DNA of 33,322 nucleotides from positions 1 to 33,322 of the forward strand of contig CANJQU010000042.1 in the NCBI GenBank assembly GCA_947476485.1, read 5' to 3'. Positions 22,299 through 29,741 of the stretch are shown piece by piece. The notes under the pieces were generated by a model. The model was not told where the DNA came from, did not search any database, and saw only the letters and a list, made by a program, of their open reading frames with translations. The translations under genes and the position numbers were made by a program. Positions within the stretch are counted from its first letter, which is position 1; each line of letters opens with the position of its first letter. This stretch comes from Chitinophagaceae bacterium (GTDB taxonomy: Bacteria; Bacteroidota; Bacteroidia; Chitinophagales; Chitinophagaceae).

Positions 22299-23654
22299 AT
22301 GAAAACAATCTGTTGGGCAATCGTCTTCAATGTAGCATTCATATACGGAGCGTACGCACAAACGGGCAGCGGCAAAAATGCTGACACTGCAGCATCTGGC
22401 TCAAAAAAGGTTGTAATCGCAAACAGCAATGATAACCTGCTCCAGGCGTCGCCGGAAAAATATGTTGTCTCAGCCAACGAAGCTCTTAATAAGATGAATC
22501 TTGATGAGGCAAAAGAGGATATTGACCGGGCAATGGCTGCGCCCGAGGTGAACGAAAAGTCTAAAACCCTTTACGTAAGAGCACAGGTATATGTCTCCCT
22601 GCAAACTTTAGACAAATACAAAGCGTCCAATCCGTACCGCGAGGCCGCGCAGGCATTATTCAAGCTTATCCAGATCAAACCCCGTTACGAAAAGGAAACA
22701 GTGGACATTTCGTTGATCAACTGCGCCTTCTTTTATTTTAATGACGGGGTGCGGGCCTACAATAACAGAAATTTCGCGGAGGCCATAGACTACCTGGGCA
22801 ATGTCATAAAGATATGTAACCTTGATGACGGGAAACGGTTTAGAGAATCGCCGGGTGCCAAACAGCTTGATACGGTAGCGGCCAATGCCACATCTACCCT
22901 GGCCAACTGTTATTATTTCAGTGGTAAGTATGCGGAGGCAATTCCTTTGCTTATTAAGGCAAAAAACAACCCCATTACCAGGAGCGCTTCTGTTTTTGAG
23001 TTTCTGAGTTTCGCGTACAACAAGCAAAATGATGCAAAAAACGAATTTGCATTGCTGCAGGAGGGTAGAGCTGCCTTTCCACAGGATGTGCTGTTGAGGA
23101 ATGATGAGCTGAACTATTACATCAAAACAGGCAGGCAGGATGAGATCATGAAGAAGTTGGAGGAAACTGCGGCCATTGATACGAATGATGCGGATATCCA
23201 GTTTAACCTGGCTACTGGCTACCTGACCATGGCGCGCCCCAAAAGCGGCTCAATGCCGGCAAACGAAGCGGAATATATCGTGAAGTCGGAGAAGGCATTT
23301 ATCAGAGCGCTCCGGCTCGCTCCTGATAATGCAGCACACAACTATAGTTTCGGCGCATTGTATTTCAATCTTGGTTTTGAAGTTAATGCTGAGATGAATA
23401 AAATAGGCGGTACATCAAACGAAGAGCAGAAAAAATACGATGTGCTGAAAGCGAAGCGTGACGAACTGTTGTTCAAAGCCGCTCCTTATTTTGAAAAAGC
23501 CTGTAAAATATTCTCAGCCAATGAAGCAGGGTTGAAAGGCGAGGACATGACAAGCTATAAAGACGCTCTCATGGCGCTTTCGCAGATATATGCGCTTCAA
23601 AATAAGCAGGACTTGGCCCAGGATATGAAGAAGAAGCACGACAGTCTTCGATAA
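22299..23654 (+). CDS. Exported TPR-like protein, paralog 3
   Basis: A 451-residue protein, the third tandem copy. It has a signal peptide (MKTICWAIVFNVAFIYGAYAQ) and a longer Ser/Lys/Asn-rich linker (about 22-48) than its neighbours, followed by the same TPR-like body: KYVVSANEALNKMNLDEAKED, YEKETVDISL, KNNPITRSASVFEFL, LRNDELNYYIKTG, LRLAPDNAAHNYSFGALYFN and KKYDVLKAKRDELLFKA. A 45-base gap separates it from paralog 2. No terminator is obvious after it. The differing linkers and intact frames of all three argue that each copy is functional. The partner and process are unknown. Confidence 0.87.
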   Translation: MKTICWAIVFNVAFIYGAYAQTGSGKNADTAASGSKKVVIANSNDNLLQASPEKYVVSANEALNKMNLDEAKEDIDRAMAAPEVNEKSKTLYVRAQVYVSLQTLDKYKASNPYREAAQALFKLIQIKPRYEKETVDISLINCAFFYFNDGVRAYNNRNFAEAIDYLGNVIKICNLDDGKRFRESPGAKQLDTVAANATSTLANCYYFSGKYAEAIPLLIKAKNNPITRSASVFEFLSFAYNKQNDAKNEFALLQEGRAAFPQDVLLRNDELNYYIKTGRQDEIMKKLEETAAIDTNDADIQFNLATGYLTMARPKSGSMPANEAEYIVKSEKAFIRALRLAPDNAAHNYSFGALYFNLGFEVNAEMNKIGGTSNEEQKKYDVLKAKRDELLFKAAPYFEKACKIFSANEAGLKGEDMTSYKDALMALSQIYALQNKQDLAQDMKKKHDSLR

Positions 23655-23735
23655 TTTTTTCTTTGCCCGCTTAACACCTTAGAACCGAGGAATCACAATT
23701 AACATGATTATTTAGATAGAATAGGTTTATAAGCT

Positions 23736-23743
23736 TATATTTG
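23736..23743 (+). promoter_or_regulatory. -7 box of the desaturase gene
   Basis: TATATTTG matches TAnnTTTG and lies 25 bases before the GTG start. TTTA at 23711-23714 is a near -33 match with a 21-base spacer. Confidence 0.55.
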
Positions 23744-23768
23744 CAGGAATTTTTAAATCAATAAACGG

Positions 23769-24860
23769 GTGAGTAAACTGAATATTGTGCGTTTTGCACC
23801 TAAGAACGGAGAAGGGTTCTATGATACACTTAAGAAAAACATTGACGATTTTTTTAAGCAGAATAATATTGCACCAACGGGAAACCGGGCGCTAAGGTGG
23901 AAGACAGTGGCTATGCTATCCCTTTTCTTTGTTCCTAATATACTTATCATTACAGGCGTAGGTGCAGTTAGCCCGTTCTTGTTTTTTGGTTTGTGGTTTT
24001 TAATGGGTCTTGGCATGGTAGGTATTGGTTGTTCCGTGCATCATGATTCAAACCACGGTTCCTATTCGAGCAATAAAACGGTAAATAAAATAATAGGCGA
24101 TGTAGTAAATGTTGTGGGCGGTTATGATGTTACGTGGCGCATACAGCACAATATATTGCACCATACTTATACTAATATAGAGGGCCTGGATGAAGACATA
24201 GAAGTTGGGGGCCTGATGCGTTTTTCTCCTCACAGCAAGAAGTATATGCTTCACCGTTTTCAGCATATATATGCATGGTTCCTGTATTGCCTGCTTACGT
24301 TGCAGTGGGTCACTTACAAGGATTATCGCCTGCTGTTCCAGTATGAGAAAAAAGGGCTGCTCAAAAAGGAAAAGATATCATTGAACAAAGCGCTTTTAGA
24401 GCTGACAATATACAAAGTGATCTACGTTACTTATATACTTGTGCTGCCGATCATGTATTCTGGTATGCCATGGCAGTATGTAGTGTTTGGTTTCCTCACA
24501 CTGCATTTTACAGCCGGTCTGGGCTTGTCTCTTATTTTCCAGTTGGCGCATGTGTTAGAGTCATCTGAGTTTCCATTACCAACAGATGACAGGAAAATGG
24601 AAAACAGTTGGGCTATTCATCAATTGCTGAACACCAGCAATTTCTCTCCCCGCAGCCATTGGATGTTCTGGTTTGTTGGTGGACTTAATTACCAGGTAGA
24701 GCATCACCTGTTCCCGCATATCTCGCATGTGCATTACCCACAGATAGCAAAGATCGTGAAGCGCACTGCTGAAGAATATGGGTTGCCATATAAAGTGATG
24801 CCGACATTTGTGAATGCAATAGGTGAGCACGCCAGGATGCTGCGGAAAATGGGGAGATAA
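23769..24860 (+). CDS. Membrane fatty acid desaturase (acyl-CoA/lipid)
   Basis: A 363-residue di-iron desaturase in the inner membrane. The three histidine boxes that hold the iron pair are HDSNH (92-96), HNILHH (127-132) and QVEHH (309-313). The third box with glutamine in first place is typical of front-end (delta-5/delta-6-like) and linoleoyl-CoA-type desaturases, but regiochemistry cannot be decided from sequence. Hydrophobic pairs lie at about 47-90 and in the middle region around 215-262. It starts with GTG at 23769, 25 bases after a clear -7 box; no in-frame ATG lies near. It needs an electron donor such as ferredoxin or flavodoxin that is not encoded here. The likely job is membrane fluidity control. 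A terminator follows. Confidence 0.92.
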   Translation: MSKLNIVRFAPKNGEGFYDTLKKNIDDFFKQNNIAPTGNRALRWKTVAMLSLFFVPNILIITGVGAVSPFLFFGLWFLMGLGMVGIGCSVHHDSNHGSYSSNKTVNKIIGDVVNVVGGYDVTWRIQHNILHHTYTNIEGLDEDIEVGGLMRFSPHSKKYMLHRFQHIYAWFLYCLLTLQWVTYKDYRLLFQYEKKGLLKKEKISLNKALLELTIYKVIYVTYILVLPIMYSGMPWQYVVFGFLTLHFTAGLGLSLIFQLAHVLESSEFPLPTDDRKMENSWAIHQLLNTSNFSPRSHWMFWFVGGLNYQVEHHLFPHISHVHYPQIAKIVKRTAEEYGLPYKVMPTFVNAIGEHARMLRKMGR

Positions 24861-24887
24861 ATTAATTCTTATATCTTTTGACTAATA

Positions 24888-24917
24888 AGCCCGCTTTCAT
24901 AGCGGGTTTTATTTTGT
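24888..24917 (+). terminator. Rho-independent terminator of the desaturase
   Basis: CCCGCT (24890-24895), loop TTCAT, AGCGGG (24901-24906), then TTTTATTTTG. It lies 29 bases after the stop. Confidence 0.9.
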
Positions 24918-24953
24918 GTGTAAAGTATTAATTTAGTCACAGAAACAACTATT

Positions 24954-25481
24954 ATGAATCTTCACGTAGTAGCTTATCCCGAGTTGGCTCCCACAGATTT
25001 TGAACTGATACAGCGGTGCCGCAAGGAGCATAATAGTCTCTATTCTATGATAGGGCCACATTTTACGATCGTATTTTCGGTGCAGGATATGGCGTTTGCA
25101 GATTTTTCGGCAGAAGTGAAAAGACAAATAGCAGATACAACCCAGATCCTGTTTTGTTTTCGCGGTGTCGTTCTGAACAAAGATTCATTTAGTAATTATT
25201 ATGACGCTTTCCTGGTGCCAGATGAGGGGTTCAGCAAAGTGGTAAAACTTCATGACAGGATATACAGCAATAAGCTCTCACCGCACCACCGGCTCGATAT
25301 CAGTTATATCCCGCACCTTAGCATAGCCAGCAGTACGGACGTGACAACCGTTAAAAGGATCGTTGACAAATGGAATGAAAAGGAGTTCGCAATAAATGGG
25401 GTCATTTCATCGCTGGATATCATAAATTATGAGAACCGGGTGATCACAACTGTTGAGAAAATACAGTTGCCTTTGATCTAA
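24954..25481 (+). CDS. 2'-5' RNA ligase / 2H phosphoesterase family protein
   Basis: A 175-residue cytosolic protein of the 2H phosphoesterase superfamily, which includes 2'-5' RNA ligase (ThpR) and cyclic phosphodiesterases. The two catalytic motifs are present: H36-F-T-I and H121-L-S-I, about 85 residues apart as expected. The surrounding strands (LHVVAYPE at the start and RVITTVEKIQL at the end) fit the two-lobed fold. The likely reaction is opening or forming of 2',3'-cyclic or 2'-5' phosphate bonds in RNA or a nucleotide; the exact substrate is unknown. The ATG at 24954 is the natural start, 37 bases after the desaturase terminator, so it is transcribed separately. Length is normal. Confidence 0.85.
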   Translation: MNLHVVAYPELAPTDFELIQRCRKEHNSLYSMIGPHFTIVFSVQDMAFADFSAEVKRQIADTTQILFCFRGVVLNKDSFSNYYDAFLVPDEGFSKVVKLHDRIYSNKLSPHHRLDISYIPHLSIASSTDVTTVKRIVDKWNEKEFAINGVISSLDIINYENRVITTVEKIQLPLI

Positions 25482-25593
25482 TGGAGATGACAACAAAAGT
25501 TGATCATTAAAGCAGAAAGGATGCAACCGGGTTCACTTTCGGAATCAATATAACAATTGACTGTCTTACGATTTCTTACTCAAATATTATCAC

Positions 25594-26148
25594 TCAAAAG
25601 GTGCGCACGGCGCAGGTGGATGCTGTACCAGTCTTATAGCCTGTCTTCTGATTGCCACTACGGAGCGATTGGCACCACACCACGCCTACACCTTCCGTGG
25701 TGGAACTATGAAAGAGAAAGTAGCTCGATAAAATATTCAGGTCTTTATTGGCTTTATACAGTTTGTCCAGTTCGTCTTTAGTAGGCATGCGCCATCCTTC
25801 CCCCAGTTTTTTACATGCCTGTTCTCCTTCGTCCCAATTCATGATGCCAAGATCTTTTGGATATACTATCAGCCCATGCTTGCCGGTGCCATCTACCCAA
25901 AATATGATATTGCCGTCCTTCTTATCGCCAACTTTTACGGCGGGCCCATCCGCGGTGCGACCGCTATATAGTTCTGTCAATTCTTTCATCTGCCTTTCCA
26001 CTGCCCTTATATCCCGAACCAATCTTTCATGTGCAGTATCTGTCTTTTCATTACGATGGTCGGTTTTTACAGGTTCCTGCGAATGCGCACATAACGCAGG
26101 CGCGATGCACACTGAAGTTATGGCAATTGCCTTGCTGATCATGTTCAT
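25594..26148 (-). CDS. Exported DUF1566-domain protein
   Basis: A 184-residue protein with an N-terminal signal peptide (MNMISKAIAITSVCIAPALCAHSQ). A short charged helix (about 40-62, RLVRDIRAVERQMKELTELY) leads to a DUF1566/Lcl-type C-terminal domain. Its signs are GNIIFWVDGTGKHGLIVYPKD, the MNWDEGEQACKKLGEGWRMPTKDEL block and the end VVWCQS...TASTCAVRTF. DUF1566 resembles parts of C-type-lectin-like or FGE-like domains in surface proteins; no activity is known. The cysteine before AHSQ could suggest a lipoprotein, but the lipobox is poor and cleavage after SHQ-like residues by signal peptidase I is preferred. An alternative ATG lies two codons downstream. No operon partner is evident. Confidence 0.75.
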   Translation of the reverse strand: MNMISKAIAITSVCIAPALCAHSQEPVKTDHRNEKTDTAHERLVRDIRAVERQMKELTELYSGRTADGPAVKVGDKKDGNIIFWVDGTGKHGLIVYPKDLGIMNWDEGEQACKKLGEGWRMPTKDELDKLYKANKDLNILSSYFLFHSSTTEGVGVVWCQSLRSGNQKTGYKTGTASTCAVRTF

Positions 26149-26256
26149 CGGTTAGGTTTTTATCTGAAAGACAATATATCCTCGTCCGCCTGTTTCGGCG
26201 TATAGCTTTTACCTGAAAAATATAAGTTATTAGTCAGCGTAGGGTAGTATTATTCT

Positions 26257-26688
26257 TTAACTCCCAACTGCCGGCTGCAAAATGCTTACGCGATTGCCTT
26301 TCGGGTCCTGGAATGATATCCAGAGTCCTACACCGGGAATCGCCATTGGTTCCATACTGGCATTACCCGACTCGTCCATAGCACCAAGAATTTTGCCCCC
26401 ACCAGCTTCTATGGCTTTCATAGCAGCTTTTATGTCAGGAACAGAAATGACAATTGAGGGCGCATGTGACAATGGACTATCGCTCTTCTGATAAAAGCCG
26501 CCATTGATGGCACCGGGCGTCTTTATCATGCCTTTTTCATCGGTCTCAGTAGTATGGGCCACAACGTAGTTGCCCATCTCGGCGCCCATTTGCTGTAGTC
26601 CCCAGCCGAAAGTCGTTTCGTAAAACTTCTTCATACGGTCGCGGTCGAAGTAACCCATCTCAAAATGTACAACCGGATTCTGGCTCAT
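26257..26688 (-). CDS. VOC family (glyoxalase-like) protein
   Basis: A 143-residue vicinal-oxygen-chelate fold protein with two beta-alpha-beta-beta-beta modules. The first begins VVHFEMGYFDRDRMKKFYETTFGWGLQ, with a metal-ligand-like histidine at residue 8. The second begins APSIVISVPDIKAAMKAIEAGGGKILG and ends VGLWISFQDPKGNRVSILQP, typical of the glyoxalase/bleomycin-resistance/dioxygenase superfamily. This subgroup with FYETTFGW is widely found in bacteria and its reaction is not known; enzyme or ligand-binding roles are both possible. It is separated from the DUF1566 gene by 108 bases and is likely transcribed alone. Confidence 0.88.
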   Translation of the reverse strand: MSQNPVVHFEMGYFDRDRMKKFYETTFGWGLQQMGAEMGNYVVAHTTETDEKGMIKTPGAINGGFYQKSDSPLSHAPSIVISVPDIKAAMKAIEAGGGKILGAMDESGNASMEPMAIPGVGLWISFQDPKGNRVSILQPAVGS

Positions 26689-26809
26689 TGGATATGATTT
26701 TTTAGTTAGTTGTCAATGAAAATAAAGATAGAATATTTGATGCAAATATGAATAAATTCGCTAGTCCAGTCTGAGTGAGTTCCCGATCGATACATAATAT
26801 TGAAAAAAA

Positions 26810-26840
26810 TTTCCCCTACCGGATAGAATGATTACCTTTG
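26810..26840 (+). promoter_or_regulatory. Promoter of tRNA-Ser
   Basis: TTTC at 26810-26813 (one mismatch to TTTG), a 19-base spacer, and TACCTTTG at 26833-26840, an exact TAnnTTTG match. Transcription would begin about 25 bases before the mature tRNA. Confidence 0.6.
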
Positions 26841-26872
26841 CAGCCCTCAACCAGGCCTTCTATGGCTAAACC

Positions 26873-26961
26873 GGAGAGATGCTCGAGTGGTTGAAGAGGC
26901 ACGCCTGGAAAGTGTGTATATCTGTCAAAGGGTATCCAGGGTTCGAATCCCTGTCTCTCCG
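26873..26961 (+). tRNA. tRNA-Ser (anticodon GGA)
   Basis: An 89-nt class II tRNA. The acceptor stem GGAGAGA (26873-26879) pairs with TCTCTCC (26954-26960), with discriminator G at 26961. The anticodon loop CTGGAAA (26905-26911) holds GGA at 26907-26909, closed by CACGC/GTGTG. A long variable arm follows, as expected for serine tRNA, and the T arm contains GGTTCGAATCC. CCA is not encoded. It reads UCC and UCU codons. Confidence 0.96.
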
Positions 26962-26970
26962 CAAAAATGT

Positions 26971-26995
26971 AAAACCCGCGCTTGGCGCGGGTTTT
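26971..26995 (+). terminator. Terminator after tRNA-Ser
   Basis: AAAACCCGCGC and GCGCGGGTTTT form an 11-bp perfect inverted repeat around TTG. The A-run and T-run make it usable from both sides, including for the convergent Sel1-repeat gene. Confidence 0.9.
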
Positions 26996-27015
26996 GTCGT
27001 TCGAAATGTTCCGTA

Positions 27016-27804
27016 CTAAAAAGCTTGTATATACAAATTACTGAAGTTTTTTAAGACACGCTTTAAAAGTTTTTCTGCGTTTTCTTTTGCTAATTGCCGG
27101 CTTGACGCTGTCAACTTTGTTTCAAGTTCTTTTATTGCATCAATTTGTGTCTGTTGTTCCAATATGGAGAAATCTCTTTTACTTTCGTTATAAATCAAAT
27201 ACCACATATAACTTTTAGTTAAGTCAACGGGAACTTTATCGCCATCTCGGTACATTTTCGCAAGGTTAAGTCGTGCGGCTGTTATGTTAGCACTTTGTTT
27301 TAAATCTTCTAAGTCCTCTAACGAACCCAAACGTATTGCCCAGGTAAGCATAGAATCTGAATTTTTATTCACACCCATGCCTTCTCGATAACAACCAATT
27401 ACATTAAACATGCAATCCGGATCTTTTTGTTTAGCACATTGCAAAGCCCAATAAAAAGCTTGTTTATTATCCTGTTTTATACCCCTTCCGACAGCATAGC
27501 TATATGCCATTTTAAATTGGGCATCTTTATATCCTTGCTCGGCTGATTTAATAAGCCACGTATTAGCTACACTATCATTTTGACTTACTTCACTCCCTTG
27601 CTGATAGCAATAGCCTAAGTTATACTGAGCTTCAGCACTGCCTAATTCTGCCGCTTGTTTTAAAAGTGGAATAGCGTTCTTGACATCGCGATTTATGAGA
27701 AACTCCTTAGACTTCTTATTAAGAGTTTCCGCATCCTGAGCAAGTGAATGTTCGGAAATCACAACAGCGATTATTAATAGAATTCTTTGAGTCGCAATTC
27801 TCAT
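27016..27804 (-). CDS. Exported Sel1-repeat protein
   Basis: A 262-residue protein with a signal peptide (MRIATQRILLIIAVVISEHSLAQ). Residues about 35-215 consist of Sel1-like (TPR-related) repeats; clear units are AIPLLKQAAELGSAEAQYNL, ANTWLIKSAEQGYKDAQFKM and AFYWALQCAKQKDPDCMFNV, with YAVGRGIKQD and YREGMGVNK turns. The tail is a charged helix (IDAIKELETKLTASSRQLAK). Sel1 proteins usually act as protein-protein adaptors, often in envelope signalling; no specific partner is known. The start overlaps the stop of the small upstream gene by four bases (ATGA), so the two are translated together. The region is more AT-rich than its neighbours, which fits acquired DNA, but no integrase is near. 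Confidence 0.85.
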   Translation of the reverse strand: MRIATQRILLIIAVVISEHSLAQDAETLNKKSKEFLINRDVKNAIPLLKQAAELGSAEAQYNLGYCYQQGSEVSQNDSVANTWLIKSAEQGYKDAQFKMAYSYAVGRGIKQDNKQAFYWALQCAKQKDPDCMFNVIGCYREGMGVNKNSDSMLTWAIRLGSLEDLEDLKQSANITAARLNLAKMYRDGDKVPVDLTKSYMWYLIYNESKRDFSILEQQTQIDAIKELETKLTASSRQLAKENAEKLLKRVLKNFSNLYIQAF

Positions 27805-28118
27805 ACCATAAAGTTATCTATTTCCCTCCGAAAGACTGCAATTATTGCCCTCATATCCTCAATAAAATAGTTCGAAAGTTGTCCCTTACAGCCCGCAGAA
27901 AGGCTAAACATTAAAGCATTTGTTTGTTCCTTTACTTTTGCCCCTGCATTGTTTGCCGGTTGCGCCATAAGCATTAAAATCACATTTACCCGGTCGGTCC
28001 GAAATGTGTGGTTTTTCAGGTCGTACACAATTCCTTCTGGAATCATTTTCAGGTATTTTAGCTTTTGAGCCCAAACTGCAAAAGGGACCTGTATTGCGTG
28101 CATTGCGCGAGTGCGCAC
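27801..28118 (-). CDS. Small hypothetical protein, possibly 5'-damaged
   Basis: A 105-residue reading frame I do not recognise. It starts with GTG at 28118 (or ATG at 28103) and ends with a four-base overlap with the Sel1 gene, which argues that it is translated. The body (EGIVYDLKNHTFRTDRVNVILML ... NYFIEDMRAIIAVF, given in parts) looks like a mixed alpha/beta fragment. Its own N-terminus has no clean signal peptide, yet a different frame just upstream (28144-28058) encodes KIIIFLSALCALAQ, a typical signal core, before a stop. A frameshift in an exported protein would explain both. The sequence could also be an intact cytosolic protein. Neighbour overlap is the best evidence for its reality. 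Confidence 0.5.
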   Translation of the reverse strand: MRTRAMHAIQVPFAVWAQKLKYLKMIPEGIVYDLKNHTFRTDRVNVILMLMAQPANNAGAKVKEQTNALMFSLSAGCKGQLSNYFIEDMRAIIAVFRREIDNFMV

Positions 28119-28138
28119 AGCGCGCTAAGGAAAATAAT

Positions 28139-28146
28139 TATCTTTG
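28139..28146 (+). promoter_or_regulatory. -7 box of the propeller T9SS gene
   Basis: TATCTTTG matches TAnnTTTG and lies 15 bases before the ATG at 28162. It covers an in-frame TTG at 28144, so that TTG is unlikely to be the start. Confidence 0.5.
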
Positions 28147-28161
28147 GTTGAAAATCACCTT

Positions 28162-29541
28162 ATGACCCGAATTTGCAGAAGTGCAGCCCAATTAATTTGC
28201 TTTTGCTGCGGCGTATTTTCTGCCTCAAGCGCAAGTGCCCAATGGACAAGCGTGGGCACTGAACGATTTACTACCGGAAGGGCATGGATGACGTCTATGG
28301 CTATTGATATCGGTGGCGTGCCTTATGTGGCATATGAAGATTCGTTAAACGGTTTTTCGGCAACTGTGATGAAATACAATGGCAGTGCATGGGTAAACGT
28401 AGGCAACCCTTCATTCTCGGCGGGAGAGGCTGATTTTATCAGGGTAGCCATCAGTAATGCCGAAGTGCCCTATGTTTGTTATACAGACTTTGGGAATGGC
28501 GGTAAAGCAACTGTGATGAAGTATGATGGCAGTGCCTGGGCGCCTGTAGGCAGCGTCGGATTTTCGGATGGCGAGGCTCATTTTACTACAATTGCCATTG
28601 ATGAAGCCGGGACTCCTTATTTGGCCTATTCTGACATGAGTGACAGCGGTAAGATACATGTAGTGAGATTTGATGGCAGCAACTGGATACCTGTAGGCGG
28701 TGGCGGATTTTCGGTTGGCCTTGCGTACCGTACTGCTATTGCTTTAACAAGTACCGGTGTGCCGTATGTTATATATAACGACACCGGCGTAAATTACTCG
28801 ACAGTCGTAAAGAAGTTCAATGGTGTTGACTGGGAAACTGTTGGCGCTGCCGGTTTCTCCGGGCATGGAGGCGATTTTGTAAACATTGCAATTGGAAACG
28901 GTGATACACTTTATACAGCTTATTCGGATTATGACTTTGGTACTGGCGGAGTAACCGTGAAGAAATTTAACGGAACAGATTGGGTGACTGTAGGTGAGCG
29001 GAGCTTTTCGGGTCGTACTGCTTTCTGGCTCTCACTGGCAATAAGCGACGCTGCTGATGGCAGGCGCCCCTACGTGGCCTATGAAGATTACTTTGGTGGC
29101 CAGAAAGCTACTGTGATGAGGTTTGATGGCAGCAACTGGGTGGATGTGGGTGGTGGTGGTTTCTCAACGCGGAGTGCGGCATACGTTTCAATGGCCATAG
29201 CCCCCAACGGGGGCATTTATGTATCGTATGCGGACAGGGACAGTATGGCATCTACAGGACAGGTAACAGTAATGAAGTATAATATGGTTGCAGGCGTGAA
29301 AAACATTGCAAGCTCTGCGGCCAATAGCATCAGGATATTCCCCAATCCTGGCAATGGCGCTATCAGTATATCAGCAGCATACAAGATCACGAGTGTAGTT
29401 ATCTGTAATCCGCTGGGGAAGGTGGTGTATAGTCATGAGTGCAACGCAGATGATGTGCAGGCAGATGTGTCGTCTTTGCCAGCCGGAGTTTATTTTGTAA
29501 GGCTTAATGGAAGAGAAGCCGGGAGATTTGTGAAGGAGTAG
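28162..29541 (+). CDS. T9SS type A protein with seven propeller-like repeats
   Basis: A 459-residue secreted protein. The signal peptide MTRICRSAAQLICFCCGV...SASAQ covers about 1-27. Seven repeats of about 49-52 residues follow, each with the pattern WxxVGxxxFSxGxAxxxxxAIxxxGxPYVAYxDxxxxGxATVMKYDGS, as expected for one blade each of a seven-bladed beta-propeller. The last 75 residues are a T9SS type A sorting domain with IRIFPNPGNGAISI, VVICNPLGKVVYS and LPAGVYFVRLNG. The protein should be surface-bound or released through T9SS; the binding partner is unknown. The ATG at 28162 is favoured over TTG at 28144 by the -7 box. No gene for processing lies beside it. Confidence 0.9.
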   Translation: MTRICRSAAQLICFCCGVFSASSASAQWTSVGTERFTTGRAWMTSMAIDIGGVPYVAYEDSLNGFSATVMKYNGSAWVNVGNPSFSAGEADFIRVAISNAEVPYVCYTDFGNGGKATVMKYDGSAWAPVGSVGFSDGEAHFTTIAIDEAGTPYLAYSDMSDSGKIHVVRFDGSNWIPVGGGGFSVGLAYRTAIALTSTGVPYVIYNDTGVNYSTVVKKFNGVDWETVGAAGFSGHGGDFVNIAIGNGDTLYTAYSDYDFGTGGVTVKKFNGTDWVTVGERSFSGRTAFWLSLAISDAADGRRPYVAYEDYFGGQKATVMRFDGSNWVDVGGGGFSTRSAAYVSMAIAPNGGIYVSYADRDSMASTGQVTVMKYNMVAGVKNIASSAANSIRIFPNPGNGAISISAAYKITSVVICNPLGKVVYSHECNADDVQADVSSLPAGVYFVRLNGREAGRFVKE

Positions 29542-29567
29542 GCCTCTGTCCCTCCCCGTAAAGAGGC
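29542..29567 (+). other. Hairpin after the propeller gene
   Basis: GCCTCT (29542-29547) and AGAGGC (29562-29567) pair directly after the stop codon. There is no T-run, so termination is uncertain. The rest of the gap to 29741 shows no recognisable element. Confidence 0.3.
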
Positions 29568-29741
29568 GTCAAGCATTTGGCTGAGGTTTATGATCTCAAC
29601 TTTGGGGGAACTCACATTTGGCTATCGCTCGGAGCGTGTGGAGTATAATGAGTCATGTACAAGGTGTGAGCCAACGACCCCAGATGAAAAGCAGTGTGTG
29701 GCGCGCTCATATCTATCAACTTTTTTTAGAAGGAATCAATT

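Noticed and set aside
26873-28118. tRNA-Ser as the attachment site of an island holding the Sel1 genes
   Set aside because: No integrase is present and no second copy of the tRNA 3' end was seen in the window.
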